Below, one piece after another: positions 1 to 7,813 of a DNA stretch of 41,778 bases. Every line of letters begins with the position of its first letter. The stretch's first letter is position 1. Both the position numbers and the translations under genes were made by a program. Below the pieces are notes generated by a model. The model had not been told where the DNA came from. It was given only the letters and a program-made list of their open reading frames with translations, and ran no database searches. The stretch is from positions 1-41,778 of the forward strand of contig VGMG01000008.1 in assembly GCA_016866495.1 (NCBI GenBank), read 5' to 3'. The DNA is from Chlamydiota bacterium. Lineage in GTDB: Bacteria > Chlamydiota > Chlamydiia > Chlamydiales > RGXB01.

Positions 1-121
1 TTAAGCCCAAATCTTTCATCAATAGAGGGGAGATCGCATTCATCATATGTAGCTGCATTAGCTCATACGCCAAAAAAAGAGCTGCAGAAAAACAGACAAT
101 ATAAGGCATAAGTTTTTTCAT
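1..121 (-). CDS. Partial MFS-type transporter (N-terminal 40 codons)
   Basis: The reverse strand starts with ATG at 121 and stays open to the window edge, giving 40 codons. The start is MKKLMPYIVCFSAALFLAYE, a first hydrophobic membrane segment, followed by a stretch containing LHMMNAISPLLMKDLGL. That pattern (YE-x-x-Q, then N-A-I-S-P-x-L, then a short acidic or basic stretch) is typical of the first helix and periplasmic turn of major facilitator proteins in intracellular bacteria. The ATG overlaps the TGA of tdk as ATGA, so the two genes are very likely translationally coupled. The substrate cannot be told from this fragment. That it is a membrane protein is seen; that it is MFS is inferred. 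Confidence 0.6.
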   Translation of the reverse strand, partial: MKKLMPYIVCFSAALFLAYELMQLHMMNAISPLLMKDLGL

Positions 122-732
122 AAGGCGCTCTCCATTTTAATGTCTTGTTGAACGTTAAAAACCTCTTTTCGAAAACAGCGCATGCATTTGGAAATATAAC
201 TTTCATTTCCTCCGATCTGAATTTGTGAGCCTTTTGTGACTACTTTCCCGTCTTTGTCAATACGCATATTCATGGTAGCTTTTTTTGAGCAGGTACAGAT
301 CGTTTTGATTTCGGTAATCTCCTCAGCCCAAGCTAAAAGGTAGCGGCTACCCTCAAAAGGTTCGCCTAGAAAGTCCGAGCGCAGGCCATAACACAAAACC
401 GCTACTTTTAAGTCAGTGGCAACCTCAAAAAGCTCCTCTACCTGTTTTTTTTTGAGAAAATGGGCCTCATCGATCAAAATGCAGCGGATATTAGGTGTGT
501 GCTCCAACTGGTGCTCCACATAGGACATGAAATTGAAGTCTTCGTCAAATGGGACAGCCGTCTGCTTAAGACCAATTCTTGAATAGATCACAGTATTTTC
601 AAAACGCTGATCGATTTTTGGGGCAAAAAGCAGAGTCTGCATCCCCCGTTCCATATAGTTATAGCTTGCTTGTAGAAGAGTTGTACTCTTACCTGCGTTC
701 ATAGCAGAGTAATAGAAGTAGACCTTTGCCAC
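118..732 (-). CDS. tdk: Thymidine kinase
   Basis: A 204-residue protein of the type II thymidine kinase family, which phosphorylates thymidine (and deoxyuridine) with ATP in the cytoplasm for salvage into dTMP. The P-loop SAMNAGKST is at residues 9-17. The Walker B motif with the catalytic base, ILIDEAHF, is at 85-92 (Glu89). The thymidine-binding lasso carries YGLRSDF at 115-121, and the four structural zinc cysteines are C146, C148, C183 and C186. Length matches the family. The start is GTG at 732, nine bases after a GGAG ribosome-binding site. It shares an ATGA overlap with the downstream transporter gene. Thymidine salvage suits a parasite living on host nucleosides. The family assignment is secure. 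Confidence 0.96.
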   Translation of the reverse strand: MAKVYFYYSAMNAGKSTTLLQASYNYMERGMQTLLFAPKIDQRFENTVIYSRIGLKQTAVPFDEDFNFMSYVEHQLEHTPNIRCILIDEAHFLKKKQVEELFEVATDLKVAVLCYGLRSDFLGEPFEGSRYLLAWAEEITEIKTICTCSKKATMNMRIDKDGKVVTKGSQIQIGGNESYISKCMRCFRKEVFNVQQDIKMESAL

Positions 733-806
733 TTTGAAAGTCTCCGTTCAATGCCTAATTAACCTCTCACTTTACAAACAATGAGATTAAAGAGACACCT
801 TTTTAT

Positions 807-823
807 AGAGGAGTTGCTCCTCT
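807..823. promoter_or_regulatory. Small perfect palindrome upstream of tdk
   Basis: Seven-base arms AGAGGAG and CTCCTCT with a TTG spacer lie about 75 bases upstream of the tdk start. No T-run follows on the minus strand, so it is a poor terminator. It could be an operator or a structured leader element. The assignment is weak. Confidence 0.25.
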
Positions 824-850
824 GGGGGGCTCAAGATAGGTTTACCCCTA

Positions 851-884
851 AAAAATAAAAACCCTCAAAGTCTAAGAGGGTTTT
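851..884 (-). terminator. Rho-independent terminator of the 908-1114 gene
   Basis: Perfect nine-base arms (858-866 and 876-884, AAAACCCTC pairing with GAGGGTTTT) with a nine-base loop. On the minus strand they are followed by a T-rich run complementary to 851-857. It lies 24 bases downstream of the small membrane protein gene and separates it from tdk. The A-rich flanks could let it work in both directions. Confidence 0.85.
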
Positions 885-907
885 CATCTTAAAATTTTGT
901 CCTAAGA

Positions 908-1114
908 CTATCTTTTAAGTTTTACTCCAGCATACAAAAGGGCTGCAGTAACAATTGCACTGACAACGATTATTGCATTGTTGAAAGTACTAGTGATTGT
1001 AATGCAACCGAACTCGTAAGGAAGATTCACGTAGAATGGAAGCAAAATATGAGAAACCATGTGAAAAAAGGCAGCACCTGCCACAAAAAAACAGACATCT
1101 CTGAGTTTAAACAT
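908..1114 (-). CDS. Small two-helix membrane protein, unknown function
   Basis: A 68-residue protein with hydrophobic segments at about residues 7-28 and 45-64 and a basic C-terminus (VKLKR). The first segment contains FFVAGAAFFHMVSH, a pattern I have seen in small conserved inner-membrane proteins of intracellular bacteria, but I cannot give it a name or function. The start is supported by a strong AAGGAG about eleven bases upstream of the ATG. A clear terminator follows the gene, so it is probably a stand-alone transcription unit. The gene is very likely real; its function is unknown. Confidence 0.7.
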   Translation of the reverse strand: MFKLRDVCFFVAGAAFFHMVSHILLPFYVNLPYEFGCITITSTFNNAIIVVSAIVTAALLYAGVKLKR

Positions 1115-1207
1115 AAATAATAATTCTCCTTATAATTTTTTCTATAAGGGGTCTCGGTTTTTTTTTCAACAAGAACATATAATATTTTTTATAAATTTTA
1201 TAAACAT

Positions 1208-3931
1208 TTATGTTTTAGTGGTTTGCTGGATACGGAGTATAAAATTGTCTATGGAGGACTCGAGGTCACCCTTTAGGCGGTCGAGCTTTTCTTTCTTCCC
1301 CCCACATACTGGAAGGATATCCTCTAGGGAGAAGAAGTTGGAGGGGACATGGGGCCATCGGGCTCTTTTATTGGCTTTTCCATTTAGACTGAGAATCTCA
1401 TGCAGGTAGCCAAGTTCGAAAATCGCCTCGCTTTGGTCATCATCAAGTTGGACAGGGTTTTTTAAGAATGCACCCGAAATACAGCAAAATAGTTCCGGTT
1501 CGTCGGGGATTTCTTTTAAAACAGCTTTATATTTTTCCACATGGGGAGTATTTGCTTCGATCTCACGTAGTAAAAGGGGGATGAGGAGCGAATCGGGATC
1601 CTCTTTTTTGAGCCGTGTGAAAATTTGGCTGAGTGTATTTTGTCTTGCGAGGTGCAATGAGATAGTTGTTTTGATCTCCTCAAGATCACTCATCTTTTTT
1701 TCGAAAGAAGCTTGTGGATCTAGAGCCTGAAATTTTTCAAACATGCTATCAAAAGGGGGAACATCTACAGATATCCACTCTTTATAGTTCTCGATAAACC
1801 AGTTTTTACGTCCAATCTCCATATGTGTGAGAATTTTAAGAATGGGGAGTTGCAGGGAGGGGCAAAAAAAACTGTTCAACTTATCGTCAGGCAAAAGGTG
1901 CGCTGCGTAGAGAAGAAGATCTGAGGGGAGCAGCTGGAGAATTTTTTTATAGTTAAGATCCTCGGGGAAAAAGCGACATATCGCCACTAAAAATTTCCCA
2001 TCACCTAGAAATTTTTCCTTTAAAATTTCTAAAAAATGGCTTGTATATCCATCGTGGCCCGCTTCCAAAAGATTTTTCAGGTGCGTTTCGATCGAAGCAT
2101 TTTCTCCATTGAAACTGATACGGTTTTTACTGAAATTTTGGAGTAGTATACTAAAATCTTGTTCCTCAATAATTTTTAAAAAGAGGGGGATTGGCAGAAT
2201 TTGCCCAAACATGAAGAGGGCTTCGTTTGAAAGAGCCTTTTTTTCATGGAGCTGAAGAAGGAGTTCTTGACCAAAGGTGACAAGACTTGTTTTGAAGGTT
2301 GAGGAGCGGGCAAGATTATCAAAAATCTCATCTAGATCCTCTAGCTTACTCAAAGCCTCTACCGCTAAAGGGATATTTTCTTTTTTGTCGATATGTTCTA
2401 AAAGCTCTAATATAGCTAGGACATCCTGAAATTTAGGTTGTAAAGAAGAGGAGCGGATAGCCTCGTAGAGATAGGTTCGGTCCGCCGAGGAGCGGTTCAA
2501 AAGAAGGAAAACTTTTTCAGAAAAGCTCAAATAGGGGTAGAAGCGCTCTAAAGGGCCGAGCTGTTGAATGTTCCATTTTGCTTGCGAAAGTTTTTTGATG
2601 GTGCTTTGTAAACTGGAAAAAACTTCTAAATTCAGAGCTTGGAAAATACGACCATAATCGACTTTTGGATGTAATGGCGCATCGAACAGAAATTTGATCA
2701 AAGAATCGAGGAGTCTAGACCTTTCATTTTTTGGGTTAGGGGTATCTCTTACTAAAACCGTATAAATCTGCCTTATAACCTGAGGTTCTTGCTCCAATAA
2801 ATACATCCAGGCCGGGGATGTGTGTATCGCTTTTTCAAAAAATATTCTTCTTTCAAACCCAGACAATCGAGCAAAGTCCTCTAGAGGAAAGGGGGAATCG
2901 AGCTGAATGAGTTGTTCTAAGTCTTTTCTTGATTCGCTAAAATAATTATTGACATTACACAAAAATGTGGAGAGGGGAAACTTCTCAAGTACGTAGGGGA
3001 TAGTTGGATTGCTGATACGCCAAAATGCCTGGGCTAGTATTGAAAGAGTACTTCTGGGATTTAAAAGAAGACTCGATAGCCTGTTTCCGTATGCATAAAA
3101 GTTCAAAACGCCAATCAAATTGTTCAATCGAGCTACTCGATTTGGTTCATGCTTTGCATCGAGAAAATATCTGAGAATCAAAGCGCACGGAATGTCGGGA
3201 TGTCCTCGATATTTTTCTAAAAATTGACATTTCTCGTTGATTTCATGGAATTTATTTTCGTCGAGCTCTTTGATGATTTGTTCTAGTTCGTCTTTGAAGG
3301 TAAAAAGGAACACCTTTAATGGTCCACAGCCTAGCATGAGTACGTCATGGAGCACGTTCATGACTCCACATTTCATGACCCAATCCCTATCTTGTAGAAG
3401 GCTTTCAAGCGTGGATCCTGGATTTTGCAGAAGGTCAATAAGATTGGTTTCAATTTTAAAATAGTCTGCTAGAGCGGGCTGTTTTTGGAAAATATAGAGT
3501 TGGTCTTTAAGCTCCAATCTTAAGAATCTTTCAAAAAAGGATTCCATAAAGTAAGAGTTATCCACAAGGTGCTGGCCAATGTGAGCCATCCGCAAAATTG
3601 TTGCATCTAGGGCATAGCTGTTTTGACCCACCTGATCAAAGACCTCTAGCGCCTCGACCCTTTTTACCAAACTATAAGAGCCGCTCGTCGTCGGTTGGGT
3701 GTAGGGGATGGTCTCTTCAGACTCCAAAAAGGATAAAAAGTTTAGAACATAGGCTCTGATTTTGATCTCTTCTTTAGAGCCGTTAGGCAAAACTTCGGTT
3801 AGCCTCTCTTTGAGTTCCCCGAGCCTAGTAAGCGGAAGGGGGTTTTGTCGACAGTCCAGGCTGGAATTTCCAGTTAGAATCCATTCAATATAGGGCTCGA
3901 TAGGGGGTGTTAAGGACGTTGGTTGCAGCAT
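1208..3931 (-). CDS. Large helical protein with C-terminal U-box-like domain, candidate E3 ubiquitin ligase effector
   Basis: A 907-residue protein. Residues 1 to about 800 look alpha-helical, with many Leu-rich helices, and show no signal peptide or membrane segment. The last 100 residues resemble a U-box, the RING-like fold that recruits a ubiquitin-loaded E2. The segment FCCISGAFLKNPVQL (residues 815-829) matches the U-box signature C-P-I-[TS]-G-x-x-x-x-D-P-V. Downstream, WPHVPSNFFSLEDILP (about 852-867) matches the second half (P-x-T-x-x-x-L then L-x-P-N). The Pro after the first Cys is replaced (CCIS), and the usual Asp before P-V is Asn825, so it is divergent. A basic KANKRARW stretch lies inside the domain. 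No clear ribosome-binding site precedes the ATG. The gene is divergent from the kinase-like gene at 4102. The domain call is by motif only. Confidence 0.65.
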   Translation of the reverse strand: MLQPTSLTPPIEPYIEWILTGNSSLDCRQNPLPLTRLGELKERLTEVLPNGSKEEIKIRAYVLNFLSFLESEETIPYTQPTTSGSYSLVKRVEALEVFDQVGQNSYALDATILRMAHIGQHLVDNSYFMESFFERFLRLELKDQLYIFQKQPALADYFKIETNLIDLLQNPGSTLESLLQDRDWVMKCGVMNVLHDVLMLGCGPLKVFLFTFKDELEQIIKELDENKFHEINEKCQFLEKYRGHPDIPCALILRYFLDAKHEPNRVARLNNLIGVLNFYAYGNRLSSLLLNPRSTLSILAQAFWRISNPTIPYVLEKFPLSTFLCNVNNYFSESRKDLEQLIQLDSPFPLEDFARLSGFERRIFFEKAIHTSPAWMYLLEQEPQVIRQIYTVLVRDTPNPKNERSRLLDSLIKFLFDAPLHPKVDYGRIFQALNLEVFSSLQSTIKKLSQAKWNIQQLGPLERFYPYLSFSEKVFLLLNRSSADRTYLYEAIRSSSLQPKFQDVLAILELLEHIDKKENIPLAVEALSKLEDLDEIFDNLARSSTFKTSLVTFGQELLLQLHEKKALSNEALFMFGQILPIPLFLKIIEEQDFSILLQNFSKNRISFNGENASIETHLKNLLEAGHDGYTSHFLEILKEKFLGDGKFLVAICRFFPEDLNYKKILQLLPSDLLLYAAHLLPDDKLNSFFCPSLQLPILKILTHMEIGRKNWFIENYKEWISVDVPPFDSMFEKFQALDPQASFEKKMSDLEEIKTTISLHLARQNTLSQIFTRLKKEDPDSLLIPLLLREIEANTPHVEKYKAVLKEIPDEPELFCCISGAFLKNPVQLDDDQSEAIFELGYLHEILSLNGKANKRARWPHVPSNFFSLEDILPVCGGKKEKLDRLKGDLESSIDNFILRIQQTTKT

Positions 3932-4101
3932 AAGGCAAAGATTTTAACATGGGTTTTTTTAGTAGAGAAGAAAAAATAATGATTTTTTTGTAAAAAAAAG
4001 TTATAATTTTTATAAAAAACAAAAAATAAGAGGGGCTAAACGACCTGTTTTTGTCCCTATCCAAGACAAAATGAATCTATTAGGATTCAGTGAGAAAAAA
4101 G

Positions 4102-5829
4102 ATGCATCCTATTGACCAATCTCATAAAAGGCAGAGCCCGCCCCCCTCCCTAGAATCTGTCCTTTCTTCGACGCAGCGGAAAGTTTTACGGGTCTCAGAT
4201 AGATTTCTTAGCCCCCCTCCATCCCTATTTTTGGAACTTACAAAAGAGCCTTTTTTTGAAAATGCCTCACCCTCTTTGAGTGCGGTGGCTCTGCCAAACG
4301 CGGACACCTTTGTCGAAAAACCGATGCAACAGCCCCCAAAGCCTATAAAAAGTTTTCCAGAAAAAGGGAAAAGGGGTCTAAAGCTAGATTTGCCCTTAGC
4401 GTCGGGTTTTGATGTTTCCGCCTCAGCAAGGCCACCAGTTGGGTCTAAAAGGGATGTGGGGTTGACCATTTCTTTAGACTCTGTCTTAAGCGAAGCCCAT
4501 GATGGTAGTTATGACGGTAGATCGTTTGTTCAAGTCAATAAGCCTTTGGGTCAATACAATTCCCATATCTGCTCTTGGATGGAACAGATTTGTGGAATTT
4601 TTGAAAAAGATTTTTTTGAAAAAAAGCAGGTGAGACCCAGCTTTTTAAGTTGTGCCTCTGGGGTCTGCGGGTCTTATTTCGTATTTGATGAACAGGATAG
4701 AATTTTAGCGATCGTCAAACCGGCCGATGAGGAGCCGGGAGCTAAGAATGCACGCAAAGATTTACAGCTCTTAAAAGATGGTATACAGCCAATGACAGCC
4801 TCTTGTCGTGAGGCTTTGGCCTATCGGCTAGCTCCTGAAATCGTCCCACCAACAGTTTTGATGGATCTTACTTCGCAACAATTTGTGAATGAGGTCACAA
4901 AGCGCTGCTCGGTGCAAATGTTTAGACACCATTCTGGATCTGTTCACACTCTCGACCAAGGGAAGAAGAGGGATTTGATTTCTCATTTACAGGCGACCAT
5001 GTTTCTCGATCTTTTTCTCTTCAACAGTGACCGCCACGCCGGGAATCTCTTGGTGGGGCTGGAAGAGAACTCTATAAAAGAGGTGATTCCGATAGATCAT
5101 GGGTGCATCTTGCCAGATAACTTGGTCAGCGCAAGCCTCTTTTTTTGGTACCCTCTTCTAGATCAGGCAGTGAGATTTAGTCCTGAGATCCAAAATAAAA
5201 TAGATCAAATAGATCTTGAGAGCTTGAAACGCGATGTTCTGGATTTTACATTAGGTGCAGGCGTTATCAATTCTTTACATGCGACAATCCTGCTATTGAA
5301 AAAAATGCATAAAACGCAATCGATTCGTCAAATTGCTATGTACTATATCGCAGAGCCACAAAACTGGGAAAATGCAAAATCTGTTTTATTTTATATCCTA
5401 AGACTTGGAGCATTAAGAGCTGGTATCGAGCTGAAAACTTTTGAATCCCAACCGACTCAAATCCCACTGGCCGTTTTGTCAAGCACAGTAGAGGAGGTTG
5501 TAGATTTTATAGAAAGCCAAAGAGATCTAGTGGACGCTTCACTGTTTTGCGCAGGCTACGAGGGTCAAAACGCTCAAGATTTTCTTGAAAAAAGATACAC
5601 AAGGCCTGACCAGAAAATCCATTTGGCTGTTGAGGTTACTCGAAAATTTCTTCATGACAAATTCGGTTTACTGGACTCGTTTAACCCTTTCCAAAAAAAT
5701 CTTTTTTGTGAGGATATTTTAACCACTAAAGACTGGCAAAAAGAGGCTCAATGCAGAGTCGAAGAGGTTTTGCAAGATAGGCTAAGTCATCCCGATGCGA
5801 CTTACGAGCAACCTGAGGCACTTTTCTAA
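4102..5829 (+). CDS. PI3/PI4-kinase-fold protein, candidate secreted effector
   Basis: A 575-residue protein from ATG 4102 (a GTG at 4090 would add four residues and has an AGGA four bases upstream). The first ~150 residues are Pro/Ser-rich and low-complexity, like a secretion and linker region. The catalytic fold follows, best matched to type II phosphatidylinositol 4-kinases: glycine-rich loop SGVCGSYFV (186-194), AIVKPADEEP with the ATP-binding lysine K206, catalytic loop NSDRHAGN (308-315, Asp310, Asn315) and metal-binding PIDHG (330-334, Asp332). All key residues of the kinase core are present, so activity is plausible. Known relatives phosphorylate phosphatidylinositol; others in the superfamily modify proteins, so the substrate is open. 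A eukaryote-like lipid kinase in such a bacterium would most likely act in the host cell. The gene converges on the oxygenase gene, 12 bases away. Confidence 0.72.
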   Translation: MHPIDQSHKRQSPPPSLESVLSSTQRKVLRVSDRFLSPPPSLFLELTKEPFFENASPSLSAVALPNADTFVEKPMQQPPKPIKSFPEKGKRGLKLDLPLASGFDVSASARPPVGSKRDVGLTISLDSVLSEAHDGSYDGRSFVQVNKPLGQYNSHICSWMEQICGIFEKDFFEKKQVRPSFLSCASGVCGSYFVFDEQDRILAIVKPADEEPGAKNARKDLQLLKDGIQPMTASCREALAYRLAPEIVPPTVLMDLTSQQFVNEVTKRCSVQMFRHHSGSVHTLDQGKKRDLISHLQATMFLDLFLFNSDRHAGNLLVGLEENSIKEVIPIDHGCILPDNLVSASLFFWYPLLDQAVRFSPEIQNKIDQIDLESLKRDVLDFTLGAGVINSLHATILLLKKMHKTQSIRQIAMYYIAEPQNWENAKSVLFYILRLGALRAGIELKTFESQPTQIPLAVLSSTVEEVVDFIESQRDLVDASLFCAGYEGQNAQDFLEKRYTRPDQKIHLAVEVTRKFLHDKFGLLDSFNPFQKNLFCEDILTTKDWQKEAQCRVEEVLQDRLSHPDATYEQPEALF

Positions 5830-5841
5830 TCAAATCTTGGG

Positions 5842-6948
5842 CTATTTTTGTTCTATTCCTGGATTTTTTTGCCAATTTTCGTAAGTTTTTTTGACGGCGT
5901 CAGAGGCCACCCCCTTCAATACGAGCTCTTCAACACGCTCCAAATAACCCGATTTCGAATCGTACGTTTTTAGATCGTCTGATGCGAGCCCAATTTCTAC
6001 CAGCCGATGGGCTAACATCTCTAAATGTGAGGCATCTGGAAAGCGTCTAACGCCTCCTGTCAGTTCTATACACTTTGGTAAAGGATCCAATCGGTCATTG
6101 TTTCTTGGGTGGACAAAGTAGACAATAGAAAAACGCTCTTTATTTAGCTGGGAAATAACCCTGTGGACGCTACTTTTGAAGTAGCCATTGCTCATATTTT
6201 CTAGCATGTCACCACAGTTGATAATAAACGCATCTTTTGGAACCCTTACTTGTATCCATTCTCCTTTATGAAGAATCTCCAATCCCTTCTCAGTGGACAT
6301 CGGTAGTATAGTAAAAAGATCAATATCTGTATGAGCTGCAGCCCAAACTTGATCGGGGAGGGGAGTTTTAGGATAATACAATGCTCTCAAAACACAATCC
6401 CCATCATCAGTCATCTCAAGTAAAAAATCCTCTTTTTGACCCATGAACCGGCTGAGAACATTTTGCAGTTTTTCGCTATGCTTGTCTAAATGTTGTATCA
6501 GGTTTTTGACGGGCGTTTCGAGATCCATCCAAACAGGCCAAAAATTCTTTTTTTTCCCAAAATGGAGAAACTCTTTGAAGTCTAAAGATTTTTTTCCTTG
6601 AGCATTCTCTTTAATGACCAAACCTCGTTGTCCATTAAGTTCTGGAAAATAGATTTCCATTTTCTTTTCACGAGGACTCTTAAAAAACTCTATCGAGGCC
6701 TTGTAGCCTTTTTCTAGAGCCTGTTGATCAAATCCGGTGTGGGTCAAAGCACAGAAACCAATCTCATGAAGTGCTTTTATAAATTGGTGGCTAAACTGTT
6801 CTCTAGTTTCTGGATTTTCGTAAAGACGCATGTCAATAACGGGGATCGAACTCTCAAAAAAGGGTTCTGAGGCGTTCATGAAGGAAGAGGCTAATAGATT
6901 TGTAATGGCTATTGTACCAAAAAAAAGATTTTTGCTAAGAGTTCTCAT
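5842..6948 (-). CDS. 2-oxoglutarate/Fe(II)-dependent dioxygenase, isopenicillin N synthase-like
   Basis: A 368-residue member of the isopenicillin N synthase/plant-type 2OG oxygenase family. The N-terminal non-haem domain begins at IPVIDMRLY (35-43). The iron triad is H206 and D208 (AHTDIDLFTIL) and H262 (SSVHRVI), and the 2-oxoglutarate clamp is R272-x-S274 (RFSIVYFVHP). The first ~25 residues (MRTLSKNLFFGTIAITNLLA) look like a signal peptide or membrane anchor, unusual for this cytoplasmic family. Such enzymes hydroxylate, desaturate or close rings on small molecules; the substrate is unknown. It stands alone between a convergent gene and a divergent methyltransferase gene. The family is secure from the motifs; export is an inference. 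Confidence 0.85.
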   Translation of the reverse strand: MRTLSKNLFFGTIAITNLLASSFMNASEPFFESSIPVIDMRLYENPETREQFSHQFIKALHEIGFCALTHTGFDQQALEKGYKASIEFFKSPREKKMEIYFPELNGQRGLVIKENAQGKKSLDFKEFLHFGKKKNFWPVWMDLETPVKNLIQHLDKHSEKLQNVLSRFMGQKEDFLLEMTDDGDCVLRALYYPKTPLPDQVWAAAHTDIDLFTILPMSTEKGLEILHKGEWIQVRVPKDAFIINCGDMLENMSNGYFKSSVHRVISQLNKERFSIVYFVHPRNNDRLDPLPKCIELTGGVRRFPDASHLEMLAHRLVEIGLASDDLKTYDSKSGYLERVEELVLKGVASDAVKKTYENWQKNPGIEQK

Positions 6949-7117
6949 AAAAAACTTGGGATGTAAAAGGATAAAAATATTTTAACAAAATTCACTTTTT
7001 GGAATCAATTTTTAATTTCGCTATTTTTTGTTTAAGAAATATTAATATTTGTTCTAATTTTAATCTTAAATTAATTAACCATTTTTAGTTTTACGTTTTT
7101 AATAACAGGTGATTTTG

Positions 7118-7792
7118 ATGCAAATATTTTCTATTGAAATTAAAGAGCCCCCTTTTTTTCAGTTGACTCAATCTTTTAAAGATAACTTGTTGTTTTTGGT
7201 GCAATTTCTTCGCGATCCATTAACAATAGGTTCTTTATTTCCAAGTTCGAAAGCTCTTGCCAATCGATTGGTAGAACTGATGCAGGTATCGCACGAGTCG
7301 AAGAGATACCTTGAGGTGGGTCCGGGTACTGGTGCTGTGACCGATTCTATCTTACAAAAGATGGGTCCTAAAGACACACTGGATATCGTGGAGCTCGATC
7401 CAGATCTTTGTAGGGTTTTACGCAAAAAATATGAGAATTGTAAAAATTTAAAAATTCACCAGAAATCGATAGAGGATTTTCATGAGGAGAATTTTGATGG
7501 AATAGTAAGCAGCTTACCGCTCAATCAATTTTCGGTCGATTTTGTAGAGAAGGTCTTTAAAAAATACTTCAAAATCATGAAGCCCACCGCTTTTTTAAGC
7601 TACTACGAATATAAATACCCTAAAATAATGACAGCCTTAACAGAGAGGGGGAGAAGACTTAAAAAAATTCAAACGCTGAAGAATTTTTATGGTCAAAAAC
7701 ATCACGAGAGGATCGAAACGGTATGGAAAAATCTTCCACCTGCTAATGTCCGCTTACTGATGAAAAATCCCAATTTGATAGCAGCGGTTTGA
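7118..7792 (+). CDS. SAM-dependent methyltransferase, phospholipid N-methyltransferase (PmtA)-like
   Basis: A 224-residue class I methyltransferase. It has the GSLFPSS motif (38-44) that precedes the core in bacterial phosphatidylethanolamine N-methyltransferases, the SAM-binding motif I YLEVGPGTG (64-72), the acidic end of strand 2 VELDP (91-95) and a motif IV-like SSLPLNQF. The usual role is stepwise methylation of phosphatidylethanolamine toward phosphatidylcholine at the inner membrane. A role on rRNA is less likely because the NPPY-type motif of KsgA is absent. I chose ATG 7118 because AGGTGA lies just upstream of it; that motif overlaps the earlier GTG at 7109. The gene converges with pckG. 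Confidence 0.78.
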   Translation: MQIFSIEIKEPPFFQLTQSFKDNLLFLVQFLRDPLTIGSLFPSSKALANRLVELMQVSHESKRYLEVGPGTGAVTDSILQKMGPKDTLDIVELDPDLCRVLRKKYENCKNLKIHQKSIEDFHEENFDGIVSSLPLNQFSVDFVEKVFKKYFKIMKPTAFLSYYEYKYPKIMTALTERGRRLKKIQTLKNFYGQKHHERIETVWKNLPPANVRLLMKNPNLIAAV

Positions 7793-7813
7793 AGGGGGAA
7801 GAAATAGGGGACT

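Noticed and set aside
7168..7425. Minus-strand ORF inside the methyltransferase gene, and similar opposite-strand ORFs inside glpK, glpD and the HECT genes
   Set aside because: They lie fully within well-supported genes and have shadow-like composition.
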